Source: Roseobacter sp. (lineage in GTDB: Bacteria; Pseudomonadota; Alphaproteobacteria; Rhodobacterales; Rhodobacteraceae). Taken from it: a stretch of 44,567 nucleotides of DNA. The position numbers were made by a program, and so were the translations under genes. This document shows, piece after piece, positions 7,657-16,029 of this stretch. The first letter of the stretch is position 1; every line of letters begins with the position of its first letter. The stretch is taken from NCBI GenBank assembly GCA_024636495.1, contig JAGXGZ010000069.1:1-44567 (forward strand), in the 5' to 3' direction. The notes below the pieces were generated by a model. It was not told where the DNA came from and did no database searches. It saw only the letters and a list, made by a program, of their open reading frames with translations.

Positions 7657-8445
7657 ATGGAACTGAAAGATAAAATTGTCGTTGTGACCGGTGCCGCCAG
7701 CGGCATCGGCAAGGCGCTGGCGATCAAGTTCGCGGCTGAGGGTGCCAAATCGGTCGTCTGCGTCGATTTGAACAAGGACGGCGCGCAGGCTGTCGCTGAC
7801 GAAGTCGGCGGCGTGGCCTACGGTGTCAACGTCGGTGTCGAGAAAGAGATCGCGGATATGATCGAAGCGGTCGAGGCTGATATTGGCCCGATTGACCTGT
7901 TCTGTTCCAACGCGGGCATTTTGGTTGCGGGCGGTATGGACGTGCCGAACGACGACTGGCAACGCATCTGGGATATTAACGTGATGGCCCATGTTTGGGC
8001 CGCGCGTCATCTGGTGCCGCGCATGATCGCGCGCGGCGGCGGCTATCTGCTGAACACCGCATCGGCTGCGGGTCTGCTGAACCAGGTTGGCTGTGCGCCC
8101 TACGGTGTCACCAAACACGCCGCCGTTGCCTTGGCCGAATGGCTGGCCCTGACCCATGGCGATGATGGCATCAAGGTTTCGGTACTGTGCCCCCAAGCCG
8201 TGCGCAGTGAAATGACCCGTGGGCACGAAGATTCCGTGGCCTCTATCGACGGGTTGCTTGAACCTGAACCCGTTGCAGATGCCTGCGTCGAGACGATCCG
8301 GAACGAGACTTTCCTTGTCCTCCCGCACCCGCAAGTGCTGGATTACATGCGCAAGAAAACCGAAAACTACGACCGTTGGATCGGTGGCATGCGCAAGTTG
8401 AACCGCGCTTATGGCCATGTCCGCAACCCAAAGAAAGAAGCATAA
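7657..8445 (+). CDS. SDR family oxidoreductase (operon A, second)
   Basis: 262 residues, GAGGGG before the ATG and a 9-base gap from the first SDR. Nucleotide loop VTGAASGIGKA, VDLN at the end of beta-2 (acidic, so NAD preferred), SNAGI, catalytic Ser in NTASAAGLLNQ, then YGVTK. The C-terminal part is longer than in FabG, with DYMRKKTENYDRWIGGMRKL, a pattern seen in SDRs acting on CoA esters or bulky alcohols. It probably oxidises or reduces an intermediate of the operon A pathway. Substrate unknown. Confidence 0.86.
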   Translation: MELKDKIVVVTGAASGIGKALAIKFAAEGAKSVVCVDLNKDGAQAVADEVGGVAYGVNVGVEKEIADMIEAVEADIGPIDLFCSNAGILVAGGMDVPNDDWQRIWDINVMAHVWAARHLVPRMIARGGGYLLNTASAAGLLNQVGCAPYGVTKHAAVALAEWLALTHGDDGIKVSVLCPQAVRSEMTRGHEDSVASIDGLLEPEPVADACVETIRNETFLVLPHPQVLDYMRKKTENYDRWIGGMRKLNRAYGHVRNPKKEA

Positions 8446-8817
8446 ATGATCGGCTACACCACCGTTGGCACCGCAGATATGGAACGGGCCAAGAAGTTTT
8501 ATTGCGATCTGTTTGAAAGCAAAGGGGCCAAAGTCATGGTTGATGCGGGCCGCATCGCGATGATCGGCACCGGTGGCGGTGCGCCGATGATATCGGTTTG
8601 CGAGCCCTACAACAAAGAGGCCCCCCACCCCGGCAACGGTGTGATGGTGGCCTTTACCGCTGACACCAAGGCCGAGGTGGACGAAATGTACGCCCGCGCC
8701 ATCGAGCTGGGAGCCAGCGACGAAGGCGCGCCCGGCCAGCGTGTGCCAGATCGTTTCTACGGTGCCTATGTGCGCGACCACGACGGCAACAAGCTATGTT
8801 TCTTCAAGTTTGCCTAA
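8446..8817 (+). CDS. VOC (glyoxalase/bleomycin-resistance fold) protein
   Basis: 123 residues; the ATG directly follows the TAA of the previous gene. It begins IGYTTVGTADMERAKKFYCDLF and ends YGAYVRDHDGNKLCFFKFA, the usual first and last strands of a single VOC module with the ending acidic and aromatic residues. VOC proteins act as metal-dependent isomerases, epimerases, dioxygenases or binding proteins; a methylmalonyl-CoA-epimerase-like or dehydratase role would fit a CoA pathway, but there is no direct evidence. It is the last gene of operon A, before a strong terminator. It is about the size of LvaB of the levulinate pathway, but I cannot show homology. Confidence 0.8.
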   Translation: MIGYTTVGTADMERAKKFYCDLFESKGAKVMVDAGRIAMIGTGGGAPMISVCEPYNKEAPHPGNGVMVAFTADTKAEVDEMYARAIELGASDEGAPGQRVPDRFYGAYVRDHDGNKLCFFKFA

Positions 8818-8858
8818 GGTATATTTCACCAGCTATTGCCTTGTGTTCGACATTTACG

Positions 8859-8886
8859 GACGGCCCTCTTTCGAGGGCCGTCTTTT
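8859..8886 (+). terminator. Strong Rho-independent terminator of operon A
   Basis: GACGGCCCTC (8859-8868), loop TTTC, GAGGGCCGTC (8873-8882), then TTTT. The 10-bp stem is perfect. It ends operon A 41 bases after the VOC stop and lies only 17 bases before the next ATG, so the following gene must be read from inside or from weak read-through. Confidence 0.9.
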
Positions 8887-8903
8887 GGTGATTGGCTGAC
8901 GAC

Positions 8904-9377
8904 ATGGGAAAAACCTTCGATCCGACTGACGTACTTATGCGACCGCTTATGGCTACAGTCGCAACTGTCGCCAAAGACGGCTCCCCTCGAAATGCGCCGA
9001 TGTGGTTCATCTGGGAGGAAGACGCGATCTGGCTGTTAGGGTCCAAAACCACCAGCACAGTCGGGCGGATTCAGCGTGATCCCAGATGTGCCATCGAGAT
9101 TGTGCATTTCGACGTAGGCGCAGGCGTCTTGCTGCATTTGGGTCTGCGCGGCCGCGCAAGTATTGAGCCGATGTCGCCGGAAAGGTTTCGCAGGCTGCTT
9201 AAGAAATACCTTGGTGACGAGGCAAACTGGAACCCGTGGTTCATTGAAAATGTCGCCGCGATTGACGATCCGGACGGGCGATTGATCAGGCTTGAGCCCG
9301 ATCAGGTATTCACCAACAACGTCTCGTATTTCAGGACCGGACCGGAATTGGCTTGGCCACCAAAGCCCGCATCCTGA
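8904..9377 (+). CDS. Pyridoxamine 5'-phosphate oxidase-fold (PPOX) protein
   Basis: 157 residues from the ATG at 8904; a TTG at 8892 would add four residues but lies almost against the terminator. N-terminal split-barrel flavin-binding signature: MATVATVAKDGSPRNAPMWF, then IWLLGSKTTSTVGRIQRDPR, as in the FMN/F420-binding PPOX group. The C-terminal segment with VFTNNVSYFR is typical of general-stress or F420-type members. It probably uses flavin to reduce or oxidise a small substrate. No clear ribosome-binding site is visible. It converges with the amidohydrolase gene with an 11-base gap and is probably not part of operon A because a terminator intervenes. Confidence 0.78.
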   Translation: MGKTFDPTDVLMRPLMATVATVAKDGSPRNAPMWFIWEEDAIWLLGSKTTSTVGRIQRDPRCAIEIVHFDVGAGVLLHLGLRGRASIEPMSPERFRRLLKKYLGDEANWNPWFIENVAAIDDPDGRLIRLEPDQVFTNNVSYFRTGPELAWPPKPAS

Positions 9378-9388
9378 TCCCGTCCGCG

Positions 9389-10444
9389 TCAGGCGGGCGG
9401 CAACCCATAGACCCGCCGCGCGGTGCCGGAAAACAACGCCTCTTTCTCGCCTTCGGTCAAATGGGCCGACATCTTTTTGAATGCATTCCAAATCACCGGA
9501 TAGCTGACAGCGGTACGGTCGACGGGAAAGTTGCTCTCGAACATGCAGCGGTCCGCGCCGAACACCTCAAGCATATGCGCGTACCATTTGCCCTGCACCT
9601 CCACGATCTCGTCTGACGAGGGCGGCAGATCACGGTGCATGTAGCCATAGCCGTTGTCGGGCATGCACAGGCCGCCAAGCTTTGCCATCACGTTGGGGCA
9701 TTCAGCCAGTTCAGCCATGTGGTCCTTCCACGCTTCAAAGATTTCGTCGCGCTTTCCTTCGAAGCGGCCCACGCCGAGGGGTGTGCCGAAATGGTCAAGG
9801 ATCAGGGTTGTGTCGGGGCATGCGCGGGCGAGGTCTAGAAATTCTTGATGTTGATGGTGGTAATGCCAGCTGTCCAGCGTCAGACCCCGTTCGCCAAGGA
9901 TCGCGGCACCGCGCCTAAAATCGGGATCACCGTACTGATTGGGCACACCGCGCCCTGGAATGGCTAGGCTGGCCGGTTCAGGATCGCGCGCGCCGGAGTT
10001 TCGGATGCCTTTGAACAGGCCCTGCCCGGCTTCCTCGTGCGCATCCAGCGCCGCGTGTAGCATCGCGAGGTCCAGCACCAGTTCAGTCTGACCAATGATA
10101 CCCGCAATCTTGGCCTGACTATCACTGGCTGTTGCGGCCATCCTCGCAACTTCGCGGGTTTCGGCGACGGACTGAAGATGCGCAGGCGCGTCCAGATCCC
10201 AATAGGACCGGCATTCGATATACATCGTCTGCACTATGTTATGCCCCGATCCGGTATCGCGCCACAGTGCGTCCAGTTCGTAAATCGCGGGGTTGTCTTC
10301 GGTCCCGTGCTGCCAAAGGTGGTGATGGGGATCGACGATTTCGCGCGCGGGATCGATAATGGGTTCATCCACCAGCCCAAGCCAGTCGTCACGCAGTTCG
10401 ACGCCGGGGCGCCAGCCCGGATAGCGGCCGCCGGCAGTGCTCAT
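9389..10444 (-). CDS. Amidohydrolase 2 family metal hydrolase, lactonase-like (COG3618 type)
   Basis: 351 residues. TIM-barrel metal-dependent hydrolase: metal ligands in DPHHHLW (38-44), LILDHFGTP in the middle and FESNFPVD near the C-terminus, the pattern of COG3618, which includes fucono- and rhamnono-lactonases and pyrone-dicarboxylate lactonase. That relationship makes lactone hydrolysis a reasonable guess. It is last in operon B, overlapping the thioesterase stop by one base. If the pathway handles 4-hydroxy acids, a gamma-lactonase would produce the open acid for the synthetase in operon A. Other C-O or C-N hydrolysis, or decarboxylation as in some amidohydrolases, remains possible. 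A GC hairpin without a T-tract spans its stop (9380-9400). Confidence 0.82.
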   Translation of the reverse strand: MSTAGGRYPGWRPGVELRDDWLGLVDEPIIDPAREIVDPHHHLWQHGTEDNPAIYELDALWRDTGSGHNIVQTMYIECRSYWDLDAPAHLQSVAETREVARMAATASDSQAKIAGIIGQTELVLDLAMLHAALDAHEEAGQGLFKGIRNSGARDPEPASLAIPGRGVPNQYGDPDFRRGAAILGERGLTLDSWHYHHQHQEFLDLARACPDTTLILDHFGTPLGVGRFEGKRDEIFEAWKDHMAELAECPNVMAKLGGLCMPDNGYGYMHRDLPPSSDEIVEVQGKWYAHMLEVFGADRCMFESNFPVDRTAVSYPVIWNAFKKMSAHLTEGEKEALFSGTARRVYGLPPA

Positions 10445-11316
10445 CAGCTTTCCTTTTTCTTATAGGGGCGCATCAGGCCTTCTTGTGCGACGCTGGCGGC
10501 CAATTGGCCATCTTCATTATAAATCAGGCCCCGGTTGAAACCGCGGGCACCACCTGTGAAGGGCGCATCGAGCTCATAGAGATGCCATTGCGAAAAATCG
10601 ATCGGCGCGTGAAACCACATGGCGTGGTCAAGGCTGGCGGTCATCACCTTGCCTTGGAACCATGTCAGCCCGTGTGGGCGCAGGGACGAGCCGAGCAGGT
10701 TCATATCGGATGCATACGCCAGCAAGCATTGCTGCATAATCGGGGACTGGCCCTTGGCGGCTTCCATGCGGAACCACAGATAGTTCTTGTCGGATGTTTT
10801 TTCCGGCTCGAACAGATCACGGGGGTCAACCTCGCGGATTTCAATCGGGCGTTCGCGCAGGAAATCATCGCGGTGGCGTTCAGGGATACGCTCGATATAG
10901 GGCTCGCGCAAATCGGGGCGGTCCAGCCAGTGTTCGGGGCCTTTGACGTCGGGCATCTGGTGTTGGTAATCCCAGCCCTCTTCCTCAACATGGAAGGACG
11001 CTGACAGGTTGAAGATCTGCTTGCCATGCTGGATCGCGACCACCCGCCGGGTCGTGAAACTGCCGCCATCACGCGCGCGGTCGACCTGATAGATCACGGG
11101 GATCGACGGGTCGCCGGGCCGGATGAAATAGGCGTGCAGCGAATGGCACGTTCGGTCGGGCACCGTGCGATAGGCTGCCATCAAGGCTTGGGCGATGACA
11201 TGACCGCCAAAGATGCGCGTCGTGGTTTCGCCGCCCGTGCCGACACCCCGGAACAGATCGACCTCAAGCTGTTCAATGTCCAGCAGTTCAAGCAATTCGC
11301 GGGCGACGTCTGTCAT
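10444..11316 (-). CDS. tesB: Acyl-CoA thioesterase II (TesB family)
   Basis: 290 residues, the normal TesB length. It hydrolyses acyl-CoA to free acid and CoA. Double hot-dog architecture: the N-terminal half has GGHVIAQALMAAYRTVP and HSLHAYFIRPGD, the C-terminal half SLDHAMWFHAP with the conserved Asp-His, and it ends RGFNRGLIYNEDGQLAASV. It sits 3 bases after the acetoacetyl-CoA synthetase and overlaps the amidohydrolase start by one base. In a catabolic operon it could release CoA from dead-end intermediates or prevent CoA trapping; that role is inferred. Confidence 0.9.
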   Translation of the reverse strand: MTDVARELLELLDIEQLEVDLFRGVGTGGETTTRIFGGHVIAQALMAAYRTVPDRTCHSLHAYFIRPGDPSIPVIYQVDRARDGGSFTTRRVVAIQHGKQIFNLSASFHVEEEGWDYQHQMPDVKGPEHWLDRPDLREPYIERIPERHRDDFLRERPIEIREVDPRDLFEPEKTSDKNYLWFRMEAAKGQSPIMQQCLLAYASDMNLLGSSLRPHGLTWFQGKVMTASLDHAMWFHAPIDFSQWHLYELDAPFTGGARGFNRGLIYNEDGQLAASVAQEGLMRPYKKKES

Positions 11317-11319
11317 GGG

Positions 11320-13278
11320 TTAGTCCTTTTGCGGCGCCCGTTTTTCAGCATAGGCGATAAAGAAATCAAAGCTGTCCGGATTGGCCATTGAATCGCGGTT
11401 CACGACCTTTTCGGAATCTTGGCCAAGCAACAGCTTTTTCACCGGAACCTCAAGCTTTTTGCCCGACAGGGTGCGCGGCACCTCGGTCACCTGGACAATC
11501 TCGTTGGGAATGAAACGGGCTGATACGTTCTTGCGGATGGCCCCATTGATCTTGTCCTTGAGCGCATCGTCAAACGCGACCCCTTTTGCAGGCACGACGA
11601 ACAACGGCATAAAGCTTTCGCGGCCCAGAAATTCCAGATCAACAACAAGGCTGTCCATCACATCATCCAGTCCCTCGACCGCCTGATAAATCTCGGCACT
11701 GCCAAGGCGCAAACCCTTGCGGTTGATCGTAGCGTCCGAGCGGCCATAAATTACCGACCCGCCGTGTTCGTTAATCTCGATCCAGTCGCCGTGGCGCCAG
11801 ACGCCGGGATAGGTGTCGAAATAGCTGTCATGCAGGCGGCTGCCATCGTCATCGCCCCAGAAAAACAGCGGCATGGAGGGCAGCGGTTCGGTGCACACCA
11901 GTTCACCCACGGCACCGATCAAGTCCTTGCCGTCTTCATCATAGGCGCGCACTGCGTTGCCAAGCGCGCGGCACTGCATTTCACCTGCGCGCACGGGCAT
12001 ACCGGGGTGGCCCAGAACAAACGCCCCGGCAAGGTCGGTGCCGCCCGAAATGGGCGCAAGCCAGACGTCATCCTTGACGTGCTTGTAGATCCAGTCGTAG
12101 GCATCCGAACTCAGCGGTGATCCAGTTGAGCCCAGCGATTTCAGCGCGCTCAGATCAACTTCGTCGTGCGGTTTTACGCCTGCCTTCATGCAGGTGCTGA
12201 AAAACGCAGCCCCCGCGCCAAAGAAATCAAGCCGCTCGTTAGCGACGAAGCGCCAGATCACGCCCATATCGGGGTGGTTGGGCGCGCCGTCGAACATAGC
12301 AACCGTGGCCCCCTGCCCTAGGGCGGTGAACTGCGAATTCCACATGATCCAGCCCGACGATGTTAGCCAGCAATAGCGGTCGCCGCGTTTGAAATTATGG
12401 TGCAGCGACTGTTTCGCGGATTCCAGAATAATGCCGCCGTGGCCGTGGACGATGGGTTTCGGATTTCCAGTGGTCCCCGAAGAATAAACGATCCAGAGCG
12501 GATGATCGAAGGGCACTTGGGTCGCTTCATAGATCGCATTTTCGTGCAGCAGGTCATCCCAAGCGACGTGGCCGTTGGGCAGATCGCCGACAAAGGGCAC
12601 CGTCACGCATTGGATCAGGCTGGGCAGTTCAGCCTCGATTCCGGCCAAAATCTCGCGGCGGTCGATGGTTTTGCCTGCGTGAACATAGCCGTCTTGCGCA
12701 ATCAGCACCTTGGGTTCGATCTGTTTGAAGCGGTCCAGAATGGCGACATGGCCCATGTCGGGGGCGCACAAGGACCAGACAGCGCCGATGCTGGCGGTCG
12801 CCAGAAAGGCGATCATCGCGGTTTCGGTGTTGGGCAGCACAGCGACGACACGGTCGCCTTGCGCAACGCCCATCGCGCGCAGCTTTGCCGCGACGCTGGC
12901 GGTTTGGGCGCGCAGATCGGACCAGCTAAGCACCTTGCGACCAAAGGTTTCCGACTGCACGATCAGCGCGTCACCGTCGGGCTGGCTTTCGACATGTTTC
13001 ATGATCTGGTCGGTGAAATTCAGCATCGCACCGGGGCACCATTCGGCACCGGGCATCTGCCGCGTGGCCAAAACGCGGGTGTAGGGTGCACTGGCCTTCA
13101 GGTCGAAAAAGTCCCAGATCGCGCCCCAGAATCCTTCTAGGTCATCAACGCTCCAGCGCCACATGGCGTTGTAATCATCGAATGTCAGGTTGCGCTTGGT
13201 TTCCAGGTGCCGCTCGAAGGCGGCCATAGTCGAAGCTTCGTAGCGTTCTTGGGACGGTTCCCACAGGATCGTGTTCAT
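11320..13278 (-). CDS. Acetoacetyl-CoA synthetase (acetate-CoA ligase branch)
   Basis: 652 residues, the usual length for acetoacetate-CoA ligases. Motifs: an N-terminal acetyl-CoA-synthetase-like domain with TFDDYNAMWRWSVDDLEGFW, the P-loop YSSGTTGNPKPIVHGHGG, GSTGSPLS, YGRSDATINRKGLRLGSAEI, and the catalytic lysine segment RTLSGKKLEVPVKKLL. It converts acetoacetate or a similar short beta-keto acid to its CoA ester. It overlaps the serine hydrolase stop by 4 bases and is transcribed with the Liv-type transporter. Its presence suggests that a short keto acid is either imported or formed by hydrolysis. A related keto acid as substrate cannot be excluded. Confidence 0.88.
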   Translation of the reverse strand: MNTILWEPSQERYEASTMAAFERHLETKRNLTFDDYNAMWRWSVDDLEGFWGAIWDFFDLKASAPYTRVLATRQMPGAEWCPGAMLNFTDQIMKHVESQPDGDALIVQSETFGRKVLSWSDLRAQTASVAAKLRAMGVAQGDRVVAVLPNTETAMIAFLATASIGAVWSLCAPDMGHVAILDRFKQIEPKVLIAQDGYVHAGKTIDRREILAGIEAELPSLIQCVTVPFVGDLPNGHVAWDDLLHENAIYEATQVPFDHPLWIVYSSGTTGNPKPIVHGHGGIILESAKQSLHHNFKRGDRYCWLTSSGWIMWNSQFTALGQGATVAMFDGAPNHPDMGVIWRFVANERLDFFGAGAAFFSTCMKAGVKPHDEVDLSALKSLGSTGSPLSSDAYDWIYKHVKDDVWLAPISGGTDLAGAFVLGHPGMPVRAGEMQCRALGNAVRAYDEDGKDLIGAVGELVCTEPLPSMPLFFWGDDDGSRLHDSYFDTYPGVWRHGDWIEINEHGGSVIYGRSDATINRKGLRLGSAEIYQAVEGLDDVMDSLVVDLEFLGRESFMPLFVVPAKGVAFDDALKDKINGAIRKNVSARFIPNEIVQVTEVPRTLSGKKLEVPVKKLLLGQDSEKVVNRDSMANPDSFDFFIAYAEKRAPQKD

Positions 13279-14477
13279 GTCATCGCTCCGTGGATGAGGG
13301 CCTTGAGTTGCGGGCGTGCGGGATAGGAACTTGAGGGGGCGAGTTGTGTGAAGAACACCACCGACAAGGCCAAAACCGGATCAACCCAAAAGAAGGTCGA
13401 AGCCATGCCGCCCCAGCTGAAATCGCCGACGCTGGACGGCACGCGCACGCGGCCCGGGTTCAGAACAACGGCACCGCCAAGGCCAAAGCCCATGCCTTCC
13501 ATCGGTTGTTCGGCAAAGCTGGCAGGCCCCATTGACGCGATGTCGCCGGGCAGATGGTTGCGCATCATGAACGCCAGCGTCTTGGGCGAGATGATCCCAG
13601 CCCCACCCGTCCGCAGCATTTCCGTAAACTTAAGGTAGTCGTCAATCGTGCCCACCAAGCCGCCGCCGCCCGAATGCATTTCTGCGTTGAGAAAGGGTGA
13701 TTTTTCGGGCCGGTCCACGCAGCGCAACGTAGGCTCGCTTGGTTTGGCCTCGTTCAGCGCATAAGCACTGCCCGCAAGGGGTGTATAGAGCGCGGCAAAA
13801 CGATCCCGTGCGCCTTGGGGCACTGAAAAGCGGGTTTCGTCCATCCCCAACGGGCCGAGGATCTCATCAATAAAGAACTGCTCAAGCGACTTTCCCGAGA
13901 CGATTTCAACGACCCGCCCCAACACGTCGATGGCTACGGAATACTCCCACCGGGTGCCGGGCGCAAAGGCCAACGGCAGGGCGGCGGCACGGTCCGTCAT
14001 GGCAGCAAGCGACCCTTGATCAGCGCGAAAGAGGATATCTTGCGCATCCATCTCTTTGGCAAGCACACCGGGGTTGAACGGATAGCTTAGCCCTGATGTA
14101 TGGGTCAGGAGGTGGTGCAGGGTTGGTGTCTGGCAGGCTTCTGTCTGGTCAATCGAGGTCGCACCGGGGATCAGGCACTGCATGTCCCTGAATGCTGGAA
14201 TGAAATCCGACACGGGCGCGTCCAGATGGAACAGCCCGCGTTCTGCCAGCATCATGATCGCGACCGATGTGATCGGTTTGGTCATCGAATAAATGCGCGC
14301 CACGGTATCGCGCTCGAACGGTTTACCACTTTCAACGTCCCGCAGGCCGGTGGCGTTGAAATATACCTCGTCGCCGCCCTGTGCCACCAGAACGGAACAC
14401 CCCGCAAAGCGGTTGCGGTCCACATAGCTTTGCATCCAGTCGCCGATGCGGCCCAGTTTATTACTGTCAAAACTCAC
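13275..14477 (-). CDS. Serine hydrolase of the class C beta-lactamase fold (esterase/lactonase type)
   Basis: 400 residues without a signal peptide, so cytoplasmic. The nucleophile motif SMTK (S64, K67) lies in RIYSMTKPITSVAIMMLAERG, and the Tyr motif appears as WEYSVAIDVLG, where the Asn of the lactamase YxN is replaced, as in EstB-type esterases. HSGGGGLVGT probably replaces the lactamase KTG box. I therefore expect an ester- or lactone-hydrolysing enzyme, not antibiotic resistance. It begins 87 bases after livF and overlaps the acetoacetyl-CoA synthetase start. GCCTCA (14504-14509) and TGAGGC (14516-14521) form a small hairpin in that gap without a T-tract. Confidence 0.85.
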   Translation of the reverse strand: MSFDSNKLGRIGDWMQSYVDRNRFAGCSVLVAQGGDEVYFNATGLRDVESGKPFERDTVARIYSMTKPITSVAIMMLAERGLFHLDAPVSDFIPAFRDMQCLIPGATSIDQTEACQTPTLHHLLTHTSGLSYPFNPGVLAKEMDAQDILFRADQGSLAAMTDRAAALPLAFAPGTRWEYSVAIDVLGRVVEIVSGKSLEQFFIDEILGPLGMDETRFSVPQGARDRFAALYTPLAGSAYALNEAKPSEPTLRCVDRPEKSPFLNAEMHSGGGGLVGTIDDYLKFTEMLRTGGAGIISPKTLAFMMRNHLPGDIASMGPASFAEQPMEGMGFGLGGAVVLNPGRVRVPSSVGDFSWGGMASTFFWVDPVLALSVVFFTQLAPSSSYPARPQLKALIHGAMT

Positions 14478-14563
14478 GAAAAATCCTCCTGACGCGCATC
14501 AGCGCCTCAGAAGGATGAGGCCGCCAGAAGCGACGCTTTTTTAGTATTAAGCCGATTTGGTGA

Positions 14564-15268
14564 TCAGACCTCAAGCCATTCTTTGCGCACGTCATCACGG
14601 GCTTTGAGTTCGGCAGGCGTGCCCTCGAACACCACCTGACCGTGGCCCATCACATACACGCGATCGGCGATATCCATGGCAATCGACAGCTTTTGTTCCA
14701 CCAACAATGTCGAGATGCCCTTTTCCGCAATCGCCTTCAGCACTTCGGCCACTTTTTGCACCATCTGCGGTGACAGCCCTTCGGTGGGTTCGTCAATCAT
14801 CACCAGATCGGGGTCGCCCATCAGCGTGCGGCACATGGTAAGCATCTGCTGTTCGCCCCCCGACAGAACCGACGCTTCGACATCGGCGCGCCGGTCAAGG
14901 TTTTCGAACATGTCGAACATCGATTGCATCGACCAACGCCCTGCGCCGTCTTTCTGACCTGGCTTGAGGCCCAGCGTCAGGTTCTGCCGCGTGGTAAGAC
15001 CGGGAAAGATATCGCGGTTTTCGGGCACATAGCCGATGCCCATATTCGCGATCTGAAACGCCTTCTTACCGGCGATTTCCTGACCCTGAAACTTGACTGA
15101 TCCCTTTGGTTCGACCTCGCCCATGATTGCCTTGCAGGTGGTCGAACGCCCCACCCCGTTGCGGCCCAGAAGGGCGACAATCTCGCCTTCCTGAACGTTC
15201 AGGTTCACACCCTGAAGGATGTGGGATTTGCCGTAATAGGCGTGCATGTCGGTGACTTCGAGCATCAT
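14564..15268 (-). CDS. livF: ABC transporter ATP-binding protein LivF type, with Walker A Lys-to-Arg
   Basis: 234 residues. One of the two ATPases of a Liv-type (branched-chain amino-acid-like) importer. Walker A reads GRNGVGRST (35-43): the invariant Lys is R41, coded CGT, seen directly in the bases. The signature LSGGEQQ and the Walker B sequence LVMIDEPTEGLSP are intact, and LLVEQK replaces the H-loop His as is usual for LivF. I recall a minority LivF clade with the same Arg, so this may be a lineage feature and not damage. The start overlaps the livG stop by one base; a second ATG follows immediately. Confidence 0.92.
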   Translation of the reverse strand: MMLEVTDMHAYYGKSHILQGVNLNVQEGEIVALLGRNGVGRSTTCKAIMGEVEPKGSVKFQGQEIAGKKAFQIANMGIGYVPENRDIFPGLTTRQNLTLGLKPGQKDGAGRWSMQSMFDMFENLDRRADVEASVLSGGEQQMLTMCRTLMGDPDLVMIDEPTEGLSPQMVQKVAEVLKAIAEKGISTLLVEQKLSIAMDIADRVYVMGHGQVVFEGTPAELKARDDVRKEWLEV

Positions 15269-16029
15269 TAGTGTTCTGCCTCCAATGCGGCGCCAAGATA
15301 GGCTTCTTGAACGCGGGCATCAGCGCGCACGTCTGCGGGTTTTCCGGTTGCGATGATTTCGCCGTAGACCAGCACCGAAATGCGATCCGCCAGACCAAAG
15401 ACAACGCCCATGTCATGTTCCACCATGATCAGCGTTTTACCCGCCGTCACCTTGAGGATCAGGTCGGTGATATAGTCGGTTTCGGTGTTGCTCATCCCCG
15501 CCGTGGGTTCATCCAGCATGATCACGTCAGCGCCACCTGCGATGGTGATCCCGATCTCAAGCGCGCGCTGTTCGGCGTATGACAGTGTGCCCGCAGGCAG
15601 GTTGCGGCGTTCCAGCAGGTTGATCTGGTCCAAAATCGCCTCGGCGCCTTCGGTCAGATCGCGTTTGCTGTTCACCAGATGCCAGAAGCTGTATTTGTAT
15701 CCTTGCGACCACAGCAAAGCGCAGCGCACGTTTTCAAACACGGTCATCGCCGGAAAGATATTGGTGATCTGAAAGGACCGGCTAAGACCTTTGCGGTTGA
15801 TCTGGAACGGCTCAAGCCCTGCCAGATTTTCACCGTGCAGTTTTACCGTGCCTGAGGTGGGCGCAAAGCGGGCCGTGATCAGGTTGAACAGGGTCGATTT
15901 CCCCGCCCCGTTCGGGCCGATGATCGCGTGGCGTTCGGCCTTGCCGATGCTCAGGTCGATGCCGCGAATGATCTCGGCCTTGCCAAAGCTTTTCTTGAGG
16001 CCGGTAAGTTCAAGGGCTGGTGTGCTCAT
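15268..16029 (-). CDS. livG: ABC transporter ATP-binding protein LivG type
   Basis: 253 residues from the ATG at 16029; longer frames upstream run inside livM and are rejected. Walker A GPNGAGKST (38-46) is canonical, the signature is LSYAEQRALEIGI and Walker B is VIMLDEPTAGMS, followed by LIMVEHDMG with the H-loop His. It therefore provides the clearly competent ATPase site partner for the Arg-bearing LivF. It overlaps livM as ATGA. Insertion elements typical of LivG (SFQITNIFPAMTVFENV) are present. Confidence 0.94.
   Translation of the reverse strand: MSTPALELTGLKKSFGKAEIIRGIDLSIGKAERHAIIGPNGAGKSTLFNLITARFAPTSGTVKLHGENLAGLEPFQINRKGLSRSFQITNIFPAMTVFENVRCALLWSQGYKYSFWHLVNSKRDLTEGAEAILDQINLLERRNLPAGTLSYAEQRALEIGITIAGGADVIMLDEPTAGMSNTETDYITDLILKVTAGKTLIMVEHDMGVVFGLADRISVLVYGEIIATGKPADVRADARVQEAYLGAALEAEH

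Noticed and set aside
7240..8781. Long open frame on the minus strand (about 513 codons)
   Set aside because: It lies antisense to two SDR genes and the VOC gene with clear motifs; the open frame results from GC-biased third positions. It has no family-like composition or ribosome-binding site.
9380..9400. GC-rich hairpin at the convergent end of the PPOX and amidohydrolase genes as a terminator
   Set aside because: The 8-bp stem spans the amidohydrolase stop but no T-tract follows on either strand.
13275..14477. Class C beta-lactamase antibiotic resistance gene
   Set aside because: No signal peptide, YxN and KTG motifs are altered, and it lies inside a catabolic operon; an esterase or lactonase is more likely.
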